The translations under genes were made by a program, and so were the position numbers. From Eutreptiella sp. 'Long Island Sound 2002' (taxonomy: Eukaryota > Euglenozoa > Euglenophyceae > Eutreptiales > Eutreptiaceae), in NCBI GenBank assembly GCA_964036045.1, contig OZ038380.1:7711913-7775912 (forward strand): 64,000 nucleotides of DNA. Reading direction: 5' to 3'. Positions 1-10,990 of this stretch are shown here, in pieces. The notes beneath the pieces were generated by a model. That model worked only from the letters and a program-made list of their open reading frames with translations. It made no database searches and was not told the DNA's origin. Positions within the stretch are counted from its first letter, which is position 1; each line of letters begins with the position of its first letter.

Positions 1-156
1 GAGCATTGTGACCACAATGTGGGGCACAAACAGTGAGTGCAGCATTGCCGCAAAAAACACATGGTTAGACCCCAGTTTTGTGTGTAATAATGATTTACCA
101 CAGTCCAACCATGACTTCTGCACAAAGGCTGCATGGCCAAGACCGAGCCAATTTTG
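1..156 (+). repeat. Reference monomer of the 156-bp satellite
   Basis: This is the first full unit, used here as the coordinate frame. Positions 1-13 are a variable block with four main states: GAGCATTGTGACC, GAGCATTGTGGCC, GGGCACAGTGGCC and GGGCATAGTGGCC. Positions 12-22 are the dyad CCACAATGTGG. Positions 28-35 vary (AAACAGTG, AAACTGTG, AAAGTGTG, AAATAGGG). Positions 40-51 are a conserved CAGCATTGCCGC followed by a six-A tract at 52-57. Positions 58-68 vary (CACATGGTGAG, CACATGGTTAG, CATACGGTGAG, CACACGGTGAG). Positions 85-104 are a conserved AT-rich stretch. Positions 105-109 vary (CCAAC or CCAAT), and 125-133 vary (AAGGCTGCA, AAAACTGCA, AAAACTGTA, AAAACGGCA). Positions 134-156 are the conserved TGGCCAAGACCGAGCCAGTTTTG end. 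Confidence 0.95.
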
Positions 157-387
157 GAGCACAGTGGCCACAATGTGGGGCACAAACAGTGAGTGCAGCA
201 TTGCCGCAAAAAATACATGGTTAGACCCCAGTTTTGTGTGTAATAATGATTTACCACAGTCCAACCATGACTTCCGCACAAAGGCTGCATGGCCAAGACC
301 GAGCCAGCTTTGGGGCACAGTGGCCACAATGTGGGGCACAAACAGTGAGTGCAGCATTGCCGCAAAAAACACACGGTTAGACCCCAG

Positions 388-392
388 TTTTT
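388..392. repeat. Monomer with +1 T (CAGTTTTTGTG)
   Basis: The consensus CAGTTTTGTGTG carries five T here, making a 157-bp unit and shifting all later units by one. The same +1 class recurs at 58,428, 60,770 and 62,176, where it is linked to CACGTGCTGAG monomers. Confidence 0.93.
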
Positions 393-1029
393 GTGTGTAA
401 TAATGATTTACCACAGTCCAACCATGACTTCTGCACAAAGGCTGCATGGCCAAGACCGAGCCAGTTTTGGAGCATTGTGGCCACAATGTGGGGCACAAAC
501 AGTGAGTGCAGCATTGCCACAAAAAACACATGCTGAGACCCCAGTTTTGTGTGTAATAATGATTTACCACAGTCCAACCATGACTTCCGCACAAAGGCTG
601 CATGGCCAAGACCGAGCCAGCTTTGGGGCACAGTTGCCACAATGTGGGGCACAAACAGTGAGTGCAGCATTGCCGCAAAAAACATACGGTGAGGCCCCAG
701 TTTTGTGTGCAATAATGATTTACCACAGTCCAACCATGACTTCTGCACAAAGGCTGCATGGCCAAGACCGAGCCAGTTTTCGAGCATTGTGGCCACAATG
801 TGGGGCACAAACAGTGAGTGCAGCATTGCCACAAAAAACACATGCTGAGACCCCAGTTTTGTGTGTAATAATGATTTACCACAGTCCAACCATGACTTCC
901 GCACAAAGGCTGCATGGCCAAGACCGAGCCAGCTTTGGGGCACAGTGGCCACAATGTGGGGCACAAACAGTGAGTGCAGCATTGCCGCAAAAAACACATG
1001 GTTAGACCCCAGTTTTGTGTGCAATAATG

Positions 1030-3213
1030 ATTTACCACAGTCCAACCATGACTTCTGCACAAAGGCTGCATGGCCAAGACCGAGCCAGTTTTGGAGCATT
1101 GTGGCCACAATGTGGGGCACAAACTGTGAGTGCAGCATTGCCGCAAAAAACACATGCTGAAACCCCAGTCTTGTGTGTAATAATGATTTACCACAGTCCA
1201 ATCATGACTTCTGCACAAAGGCTGCATGGCCAAGACCGAGCCAGCTTTGGGGCACAGTGGCCACAATGTGGGGCACAAACAGTGAGTGCAGCATTGCCGC
1301 AAAAAACACATGGTTAGACCCCGGTTATGTGTGTAATAATGATTTACCACAGTCCAATCATGACTTCTGCACAAAGGCTGCATGGCCAAGACCGAGCCAG
1401 TTTTGGAGCATTGTGGCCACAATGTGGGGCACAAACTGTGAGTGCAGCATTGCCGCAAAAAACACATGGTTAGACACCAGTTTTGTGTGTAATAATGATT
1501 TACCACAGTCCAACCATGACTTCTGCACAAAGGCTGCATGGCCGGGACCGAGCCAGTTTTGAAGCACAGTGGCCACAATGTGGGGCACAAACTGTGAGTG
1601 CAGCATTGCCGCAAAAAACACATGGTGTGAACCCAGTTTTGTGTGTAATAATGATTTACCACAGTCCAACCATGACTTCTGCACAAAGGATGCATGGCCA
1701 AGACCGAGCCAGTTTTGGAGCATTGTGACCACAATGTGGGGCACAAACAGTGAGTGCAGCATTGCCGCAAAAAGCACGTGGTGAGACCCCAGTTTTGTGT
1801 GTAATAATGATTTACCACAGTCCAACCATGACTTCCGCACAAAGGCTGCATGGCCAAGACCGAGCCAGTTTTGGAGCATTGTGGCCACAATGTGGGGCAC
1901 AAACTGTGAGTGCAGCATTGCCGCAAAAAACACATGGTGAGACCCCAGTTTTGTGTGCAATAATGATTTACCACAGTCGAACCATGACTTCTGCACAAAG
2001 GCTGCATGGCCGGGACCGAGCCAGTTTTGGGGCACGGTGGCCACAATGTGGGGCACAAACAGTGAGTGCAGCATTGCCACAAAAAACACATGCTGAGACC
2101 CCAGTTTTGTGTGTAATAATGATTTACCACAGTCCAACCATGACTTCTGCACAAAGGCTGCATGGCCAAGACCGAGCCAGTTTTGGAGCATTGTGGCCAC
2201 AATGTGCGGCACAAACTGTGAGTGCAGCATTGCCGCAAAAAACACATGCTGAAACCCCAGTCTTGTGTGTAATAATGATTTACCACAGTCCAATCATGAC
2301 CTCTGCACAAAGGCTGCATGGCCAAGACCGAGCCAGTTTTGGGGCACAGTGGCCACAATGTGGGGCACAAACAGTGAGTGCAGCATTGCCGCAAAAAACA
2401 CATGGTTAGACCCCGGTTTTGTGTGTAATAATGATTTACCACAGTCCAATCATGACTTCTGCACAAAGGCTGCATGGCCAAGACCGAGCCAGTTTTGGAG
2501 CATTGTGGCCACAATGTGGGGCACAAACTGTGAGTGCAGCATTGCCGCAAAAAACACATGGTTAGACCCCAGTTTTGTGTGTAATAATGATTTACCACAG
2601 TCCAACCATGACTTCTGCACAAAGGCTGCATGGCCGGGACCGAGCCAGTTTTGAAGCACAGTGGCCACAATGTGGGGCACAAACTGTGAGTGCAGCATTG
2701 CCGCAAAAAACACATGGTGTGACCCCAGTTTTGTGTGTAATAATGATTTACCACAGTCCAACCATGACTTCTGCACAAAGGATGCATGGCCAAGACCGAG
2801 CCAGTTTTGGAGCATTGTGACCACAATGTGGGGCACAAACAGTGAGTGCAGCATTGCCGCAAAAAGCACGTGGTGAGACCCCAGTTTTGTGTGTAATAAT
2901 GATTTACCACAGTCCAACCATGACTTCCGCACAAAGGCTGCATGGCCAAGACCGAGCCAGTTTTGGAGCATTGTGGCCACAATGTGGGGCACAAACTGTG
3001 AGTGCAGCATTGCCGCAAAAAACACATGGTGAGACCCCAGTTTTGTGTGCAATAATGATTTACCACAGTCCAACCATGACTTCTGCACAAAGGCTGCATG
3101 GCCGGGACCGAGCCAGTTTTGGGGCACGGTGGCCACAATGTGGGGCACAAACAGTGAGTGCAGCATTGCCGCAAAAAACACATGCTGAGACCCCAGTTTT
3201 GTGTGTAATAATG
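1030..3213. repeat. 7-mer higher-order repeat, two tandem copies of 1,092 bp
   Basis: Bases from about 1,030 to 2,121 recur from 2,122 to 3,213 with a constant offset of 1,092 (7 x 156). Shared unusual monomers prove the register: TGCTGAAACCCCAGTCTTG at 1,154 and 2,246, the GCCGGGACCG unit ending in TTTTGAAGCACAG near 1,560 and 2,652, the ATGGTGTGA unit, and the CACGTG unit at 1,775 and 2,867. Differences are scattered single bases, for example GGTTATG versus GGTTTTG near 1,325/2,417 and AGACACC versus AGACCCC near 1,474/2,566. This is the signature of one unequal exchange. Edges are placed where the match to the partner breaks down. Confidence 0.88.
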
Positions 3214-3328
3214 ATTTACCACAGTCCAACCATGACTTCCGCACAAAGGCTGCATGGCCAAGACCGAGCCAGCTTTGGGGCACAGTGGCCACAATGTGGG
3301 GCACAAACAGTGAGTGCAGCATTGCCGC

Positions 3329-3336
3329 AAGAAAAA
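3329..3336. repeat. Monomer with +2 in the A tract (AAGAAAAA)
   Basis: The six-A tract at monomer positions 52-57 reads AAGAAAAA, two bases longer than consensus. The unit is 158 bp and shifts the array phase by two. It lies just after the second 7-mer copy. Confidence 0.93.
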
Positions 3337-3499
3337 CACATGGTTAGACCCCAGTTTTGTGTGCAATAATGATTTACCACAGTCCAACCATGACTTCTGC
3401 ACAAAGGCTGCATGGCCAAGACCGAGCCAGTTTTGGAGCATTGTGGCCACAATGTGGGGCACAAACAGTGACTGCAGCATTGCCGCAAAAAACACATGG

Positions 3500-4575
3500 T
3501 TAGACCCCAGTTTTGTGTGCAATAATGATTTACCACAGTTCAACCATGACTTCTGCTCAAAGGCTGCATGGCCGGGACCGAGCCAGTTTTGGGGCACAGT
3601 GGCCACAATGTGGGGCACAAACTGTGAGTGCAGCATTGCCGCAAAAAACACATGGTGTGACCCGAGTTTTGTGTGTAATAATGATTTACCACAGTCCAAC
3701 CATGACTTCTGCACAAAGGATGCATGGCCAAGACCGAGCCAGTTTTGGAGCATTGTGACCACAATGTGGGGCACAAACAGTGAGTGCAGCATTGCCGCAA
3801 AAAGCACGTGGTGAGACCCCAGTTTTGTGTGCAATAATGATTTACCACAGTCCAACCATGACTTCTGCACAAAGGCTGCATGGCCGGGACCGAGCCAGTT
3901 TTGGGGCACGGTGGCCACAATGTGGGGCACAAACAGTGACTGCAGCATAGCCACAAAAAACACATGCTGAGACCCCAGTTTTGTGTGTAATAATGATTTA
4001 CCACAGTCCAACCATGACCTCCGCACAAAAGCTGCATGGCCAAGACCGAGCCAGCTTTGGGGCACAGTGGCCACAATGTGGGGCACAAACTGTGAGTGCA
4101 GCATTGCCGGAAAAAACACATGGTTAGACCCCGGTTTTGTGTGTAATAATGATTTACCACAGTCCAACCATGACTTCTGCACAAAGGCTGCATGGCCAGG
4201 ACCGAGCCAGTTTTGGGGCACAGTGGCCACAATGTGGGGCACAAACTGTGAGTGCAGCATTGCCGCAAAAATCGGATGGTTAGACCCCAGTTTTGTGTGC
4301 AATAATGATTTACCACAGTTCAACCATGACTTCTGCACAAAGGCTGCATGGCCGGGACCGAGCGAGTTTTGGGGCACAGTGGCCACAATGTGGGGCACAA
4401 ACTGTGAGTGCAGCATTGCCGCAAAAAACACATGGTGTGACCCCAGTTTTGTGTGTAATAATGATTTACCACAGTCCAACCATGACTTCTGCACAAAGGA
4501 TGCATGGCCAAGACCGAGCCAGTTTTGGAGCATTGTGACCACAATGTGGGGCACAAACAGTGAGTGCAGCATTGC
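3500..4575. repeat. Two-monomer segment repeated at 5-mer (780 bp) spacing
   Basis: Segments at about 3,500-3,795 and 4,280-4,575 match each other at an offset of 780 (5 x 156). They share the private base in CACAGTTCAACCATGAC (3,535 and 4,315), followed by the same GCCGGGACCG unit and the ATGGTGTGA/GGATGCATGG unit. The monomers between belong to other subfamilies, so only about 300 bp are clearly paralogous. This is either a small conversion tract or the remains of a 5-mer duplication. Confidence 0.7.
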
Positions 4576-5228
4576 CACAAAAAACACATGCTGAGACCCC
4601 AGTTTTGTGTGTAATAATGATTTACCACAGTCCAACCATGACATCCGCACAAAGGCTGCATGGCCAAGACCGAGCCAGCTTTGGGGCACAGTGGCCACAA
4701 TGTGGGGCACAAACAGTGAGTGCAGCATTGCCGCAAAAAACACATGGTGAGACCCCGGTTTTGTGTGTAATAATGATTTACCACAGTCCAACCATGACTT
4801 CTGCACAAAGGCTGCATGGCCAAGACCGAGCCAGTTTTGGAGCATTGTGGTCACAATGTGGGGCACAAACTGTGAGTGCAGCATTGCGGCAAAAAACACA
4901 TGGTTAGACCCCAGTTTTGTGTGCAATAATGATTTACCACAGTCCAACCATGACTTCTGCACAAAGGCTGCATGGCTAACACCGAGCCAGCTTTGGGGCA
5001 CAGTGGCCACAATGTGGGGCACAAACTGTGAGTGCAGCATTGCCGCAAAAAACATACGGTGTGACCCCAGTTTTGTGTGTAATAATGATTTACCACAGTC
5101 CAACCATGACTTCTGCACAAAGGATGCATGGCCAAGACCGAGCCAGTTTTGGAGCATTGTGACCACAATGTGGGGCACAAACAGTGAGTGCAGCATTGCC
5201 GCAAAAAGCACGTGGTGAGACCCCAGTT

Positions 5229-7087
5229 TTGTGTGTAATAATGATTTACCACAGTCCAACCATGACTTCTGCACAAAAACTGCATGGCCAAGACCGAGCC
5301 AGTTTTGGGGCATAGTGGACACAATGTGGGGCACAAACAGTGAGTGCAGCATTGCCGCAAAAAACATACGGTGAGGCCCCAGTTTTGTGTGCAATAATGA
5401 TTTACCACAGTCCAACCATGACTTCTGCACAAAAACTGCATGGCCAAGACCGAGCCAGTTTTGGGGCACAGTGGCCACAATGTGGGGCACAAACTGTGAG
5501 TGCAGCATTGCCGCAAAAAACACATGGTTGGACCCCAGTTTTGTGTGTAATAATGATTTACCACAGTCCAATCATGACTTCTGCACTAAAAATTCCATGG
5601 CCAAGACCGAGCCAGTTTTGGGGCATAGTGGCCACAATGTGGGGCACAAACTGTGAGTGCAGCATTGCCGCAAAAAACATACGGTGAGGCCCCAGTTTTG
5701 TGTGTAATAATGATTTACCACAGTCCAATCATGCCTTCTGCACAAAAACTGCATGGCCAAGACCGAGCCAGTTTTGGGGCATAGTGGCCACAATGTGCGG
5801 CACAAACTGTGAGTGCAGCATTGCCGCAAAAAACACATGGTGAGACCCCTGTTTTGTGTGCAATAATGATTTACCACAGTGCAACCATGACTTCTGCACA
5901 AAGGCTGCATGGCCAAGACCGAGCCAGTTTTGGAGCATTGTGACCACAATGTGCGGCACAAACAGTGAGTGCAGCATTGCCGCAAAAAACACATGGTGAG
6001 ACCCCTGTTTTGTGTGCAATAATGATTTACCACAGTCCAACCATGACTTCTGCACAAAGGCTGCATGGCCAAGACCGAGCCAGTTTTGGAGCATTGTGAC
6101 CACACTGTGGGGCACAAACTGTGAGTGCAGCATTGCCGCAAAAAACACATGGTTAGACCCCTGTTTTGTGTGTAATAATGATTTACCACAGTCCAACCAT
6201 GACTTCTGCACAAAAACTGCATGGCCAAGACCGAGCCAGTTTTGGGGCATAGTGGACACAATGTGGGGCACAAACAGTGAGTGCAGCATTGCCGCAAAAA
6301 ACATACGGTGAGGCCCCAGTTTTGTGTGCAATAATGATTTACCACAGTCCAACCATGACTTCTGCACAAAAACTGCATGGCCAAGACCGAGCCAGTTTTG
6401 GGGCACAGTGGCCACAATGTGGGGCACAAACTGTGAGTGCAGCATTGCCGCAAAAAACACATGGTTGGACCCCAGTTTTGTGTGTAATAGGGATTTACCA
6501 CAGTCCAATCATGACTTCTGCACAAAAACTGCATGGCCAAGACCGAGCCAGTTTTGGGGCATAGTGGCCACAATGTGGGGCACAAACTGTGAGTGCAGCA
6601 TTGCCGCAAAAAACATACGGTGAGGCCCCAGTTTTGTGTGTAATAATGATTTACCACAGTCCAATCATGCCTTCTGCACAAAAACTGCATGGCCAAGACC
6701 GAGCCAGTTTTGGGGCATAGTGGCCACAATGTGCGGCACAAACTGTGAGTGCAGCATTGCCGCAAAAAACACATGGTGAGACCCCTGTTTTGTGTGCAAT
6801 AATGATTTACCACAGTGCAACCATGACTTCTGCACAAAGGCTGCATGGCCAAGACCGAGCCAGTTTTGGAGCATTGTGACCACAATGTGCGGCACAAACA
6901 GTGAGTGCAGCATTGCCGCAAAAAACACATGGTGAGACCCCTGTTTTGTGTGCAATAATGATTTACCACAGTCCAACCATGACTTCTGCACAAAGGCTGC
7001 ATGGCCAAGACCGAGCCAGTTTTGGAGCATTGTGACCACACTGTGGGGCACAAACTGTGAGTGCAGCATTGCCGCAAAAAACACATG
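5229..7087. repeat. 6-mer higher-order repeat, two tandem copies of 936 bp
   Basis: The segment 5,229-6,165 recurs at 6,166-7,087. The offset is 937 up to about 5,587 and 936 after it, because copy one has a 1-bp insertion. Diagnostic shared states are CATAGTGGACACAATG (5,311 and 6,248), CATACGGTGAGGCC units, CAATCATGCCTTCTGC (5,726 and 6,663), ACAGTGCAACC (5,875 and 6,811) and ACCACACTGTGGGG (6,100 and 7,036). Few other differences are visible, so the duplication is recent. Copy two has a private AATAGGGATTTACC at 6,485. Confidence 0.88.
5581..5600. repeat. Scrambled monomer segment with +1 base
   Basis: The usual CTGCACAAAAACTGCATGG reads CTGCACTAAAAATTCCATGG. That is one extra base plus clustered substitutions. 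The paired copy at about 6,520 has the normal sequence, so the change followed the 6-mer duplication. Confidence 0.9.
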
Positions 7088-8439
7088 CTGAGACCCCAGT
7101 TTTGTGTGCAATAATGATTTACCACAGTCCAATCATGACTTCTGCACAAAGGCTGCATGGCCAAGACCGAGCCAGTTTTGGGGCATTGTGACCACAATTA
7201 CGGGCACAAACAGTGAGTGCAGCATTGCCGCAAAAAACACATGGTGAGACCCCAGTCTTGTGCGTAATAATGATTTACCACAGTCCAACCATGACTTCTG
7301 CACAAAGGCTGCATGCCCAAGACCGAGCCAGTTTTGGAGCATTGTGACCACACTGTGGGGCACAAACTGTGAGTGCAGCATTGCCGCAAAAAATACATGC
7401 TGAGACCCCAGTTTTGTGTGCAATAATGATTTACCACAGTCCAATCATGACTTCTGCACAAAGGCTGCATGGCCAAGACCGAGCCAGTTTTGGGGCATTG
7501 TGACCACAATGTGGGGCACAAACTGTGAGTGCAGCATTGCCGCAAAAAACACATGGTGAGACCCCAGTTTTGTGTGTGATAATGATTTACCACAGTCAAA
7601 CCATGACCTCTGCACAAAAACTGCATGGCCAAGACCGAGCCAGTTTTGGGGCACAGTGGCCACAATGTGGGGCACAAACTGTGAGTGCAGCATTGCCGCA
7701 AAAAACACATGGTTAGACCCCAGTTTTGTGTGTAATAATGATTTACCACAGTCCAACCATGACTTCTGCACAAAGGCTGCATGGCCAAGACCGAGCCAGT
7801 TTTGGGGCACAGTGGCCACAATGTGGGGCACAAACTGTGAGTGCAGCATTGCCGCAAAAATCACATGGTTAGACCCCAGTTTTGTGTGTAATAATGATTT
7901 ACCACAGTCCAACCATGACTTCTGCACAAAGGCTGCATGGCTAACACCGAGCCAGCTTTGGGGCACAGTGGCCACAATGTGGGGCACAAACAGTGAGTGA
8001 AGCATTGCTGCAAAAAACACATGGTGAGACCCCTGTTTTGTGTGTAATAATGATTTACCACAGTCCAACCATGACTTCTGCACAAAGGCTGCATGGCCAA
8101 GACCGAGCCAGTTTTGGAGCATTGTGACCACAATGTGGGGCACAAACTGTGAGTGCAGCATTGCCGCAAAAAACACATGGTGAGACCCCAGTTTTGTGTG
8201 TAATAATGATTTACCACAGTCCAATCATGACTTCTGCACAAAGGCTGCATGGCCAAGACCGAGCCAGCTTTGGAGCATTGTGACCACAATGAGGGGCACA
8301 AACTGTGAGTGCAGCATTGCCGCAAAAAACAAATGGTTAGACCCCAGTTTTGTGTGTAATAATGATTTACCACAGTCCAACCATGACTTCTGCACAAAGG
8401 CTGCATGGCCAAGACCGAGCCAGCTTTGGAGCATTGTGA
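7088..8439. repeat. Transition region, mixed monomers
   Basis: About nine monomers join the 6-mer block to the 35-mer block. Notable units are one with AATTACGGGC in place of AATGTGGGGC (7,197), one with GATAATGATTTACC (7,578), one with AATCACATGG (7,859), and GCTAACACCGAGCCAGC (7,939) followed by GAGTGAAGCATTGCTGC (7,995). That last pair also occurs at 13,555-13,626, offset 5,616 (36 x 156), which links this region to the copy of the next block. Confidence 0.75.
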
Positions 8440-10990
8440 CCACAATGTGGGGCACAAACAGTGAGTGCAGCATTGCCGCAAAAAACACATGGTGAGACCC
8501 CAGTTTTGTGTGCAATAATGATTTACCACAGTCCAACCATGACTTCTGCACAAAGGGTGCATGGCCAAGACCGAGCCAGTTTTGGAGCATTGTGACCACA
8601 ATGAGGGGCACAAACTGTGAGTGCAGCATTGCCGCAAAAAACAAATGGTTAGACCCCAGTTTTGTGTGTAATAATGATTTACCACAGTCCAACCATGACT
8701 TCTGCACAAAGGCTGCATGGCCAAGACCGAGCCAGCTTTGGAGCATTGTGACCACAATGTGGGGCACAAACAGTGAGTGCAGCATTGCCGCAAAAAACAC
8801 ATGGTGAGACCCCAGTTTTGTGTGCAATAATGATTTACCACAGTCCAACCATGACTTCTGCACAAAGGCTGCATGGCCAAGACCGAGCCAGTTTTGGAGC
8901 ATTGTGACCACAATGTGGGGCACAAACAGTGAGTGCAGCATTGCCGCAAAAAACACATGGTGTGACCCCAGTTTTGTGTGCAATAATGCTTTACCACAGT
9001 CCAATCATGACTTCTGCACAAAGGCTGCATGGCCAAGACCGAGCCAGTTTTGGGGCACAGTGGCCACAACGTGGGGCACAAACTGTGAGTGCAGCATTGC
9101 CGCAAAAAACACATGCTGAGACCCCAGTCTTGTGTGTAATAATGATTTACCACAGTCCAACCATGACTTCTGCACAAAGGCTGCATGGCCAAGACCGAGC
9201 CAGTTTTGGGGCACAGTGCCCACAATGTGGGGCACAAAGTGTGAGTGCAGCATTGCCGCAAAAAACATACGGTGAGGCCCCAGTTTTGTGTGTAAAAATG
9301 ATTTACCACAGTCGAATCATGACTTCTGCACAAAGGCTGCATGGCCAAGACCCAGTCAGTTTTGGGGCACAGTGGCCACAATGTGGGGCACAAACTGTGA
9401 GTGCAGCATTGCCGCAAAAAACACATGGTGAGACCCCTGTTTTGTGTGCAATAATGATTTACCACAGTCCAACCATGACTTCTGCACAAAGGCTGCATGG
9501 CCAAGACCGAGTCAGTTTTGGGGCACAGTGGCCACAATGTGGGGCACAAACAGTGAGTGCAGCATTGCCGCAAAAAACACATGGTTAGACCCCTGTTTTG
9601 TGTGCAAAAATGATTTACCACATTCCAACCATGACTGCTGCACAAAGGCTGCATGGCCAAGACCGAGCCAGTTTTGGGGCACAGTGGCCACAATGTGGGG
9701 CACAAACTGTGAGTGCAGCATTGCCGCAAAAAACACACTTTGAGACCCCTGTTTTGTGTGCAATAATGATTTACCACAGTCCAATCATGACTTCTGCACA
9801 AAGGCTGCATGGCCAAGACCGAGCCAGTTTTGAAGCATTGTGACCACAATGTGGGGCACAAACAGTGAGTGCAGCATTGCCGCAAAAAACACATGGTGTG
9901 ACCCCTGTTTTGTGTGCAATAATGATTTACCACAGTCCAACCATGACTTCTGCACAAAGGCTGCATGGCCAAGACCGAGCCAGTTTTGGAGCATTGTGAC
10001 CACACTGTGGGGCACAAACTGTGAGTGCAGCATTGCCGCAAAAAACACATGCTGAGACCCCAGTTTTGTGTGCAATAATGATTTACCACAGTCCAATCAT
10101 GACTTCTGCACAAAGGCTGCATGGCCAAGACAGAGCCAGTTTTGGGGCATTGTGACCACAATGTGGGGCACAAACTGTGAGTGCAGCATTGCCGCAAAAA
10201 ACACATGGTGAGACCCCAGTCTTGTGTGTAATAATGATTTACCACAGTCCAACCATGACTTCTGCACAAAAACTGCTTGGCCAAGACCGAGCCAGTTTTG
10301 GGGCACAGTGGCCACAATGTGGGGCACAAACAGTGAGTGCAGCATTGCCGCAAAAAACACATGGTTAGACCCCAGCTTTGTGTGTAATAATGATTTACCA
10401 CAGTCCAACCATGACTTCTGCACAAAGGCTGCATGGCCAAGACCGAGCCAGTTTTGGGGCACAGTGGCCACAATGTGGGGCACAAACTGTGAGTGCAGCG
10501 TTGCCGCAAAAAACACATGGTGAGACCCCAGTTTTGTGTGTAGTAATGATTTACCACAGTCCAACCATGACTTCTGCACAAAGGCTGCATGGCCAAGACC
10601 GAGCCAGTTTTGGGGCACATTGGCCACAATGTGGGGCACAAACTGTGAGTGCAGCATTGCCGCAAAAAACACATGGTGAGACCCCAGTTTTGTGTGTAAT
10701 AATGAGTTACCACAGTCGAACCACGACTTCTGCACAAAGGCTGCATGGCCAAGACCGAGCCAGTTTTGGGGCACAGTGGCCACAATGTGGGGCACAAACT
10801 GTGAGTGCAGCATTGCCGCAAAAAACACATGGTGAGACCCAAGTTTGGGGTGTAATAATGATTTACCACAGTCCAATCATGGCTTCTGCACAAAATCTGC
10901 ATGGCCAAGACCGAGCCAGCTTTGGAGCATTGTGACCACAATGTGGGACACAAACTGTGAGTGCAGCATTGCCGCAAAAAACACATGGTG
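8440..10990. repeat. 35-mer-spaced duplicated block, copy A
   Basis: About 2.55 kb matches 13,900-16,610 at an offset of 5,460 (35 x 156), becoming 5,462 after a 2-bp insertion at 14,821 in copy B. Shared rare monomers include AACAAATGGTTAG (8,640), AATAATGCTTTACC (8,984), ACAGTGCCCACAATG (9,214), GACCCAGTCAG (9,350), GACTGCTGCAC (9,632), AACACACTTTGAG (9,731), GACAGAGCC (10,129) and AACTGCTTGG (10,271). Copy A lacks one monomer that copy B has near 16,150-16,300. Scattered single-base differences show it is older than the tandem pairs at 18,650 or 27,072. Confidence 0.85.

Larger units (their letters stand above)
1..5228. repeat. Array domain I: palindrome-rich monomers
   Basis: About 33 monomers. 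Many carry the block GCATTGTGGCCACAATG rather than the GTGACC or CACAGTGGCC forms that dominate elsewhere. Other marks common here and rare later are GCCGGGACCG in place of GCCAAGACCG, CATGCTGAG after the A tract, and CTTCCGCAC in place of CTTCTGCAC. CACGTG appears in four units. Two length variants fall here, at 388-392 and 3,329-3,336. The domain ends where AAAAACTGCATGG units with CATACGG begin. The right edge is a gradual change of subfamily, so it is approximate. Confidence 0.75.

Noticed and set aside
85-100. TATA-like promoter in TAATAATGATTTACC
   Set aside because: It is AT-rich but lacks a TATA box consensus and any neighbouring promoter element; present in every monomer, so it carries no specific signal.
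1-5228. Plus-strand repeat ORFs (SAALPQKTHGETPVLCVIMIYHSP and NNDLPQSNHDFCTKAAWPRP types)
   Set aside because: They are the other stop-poor frames of the same monomer, end at common polymorphic stops (GGTGAG, CATTGTGACC), and resemble no protein family I know.
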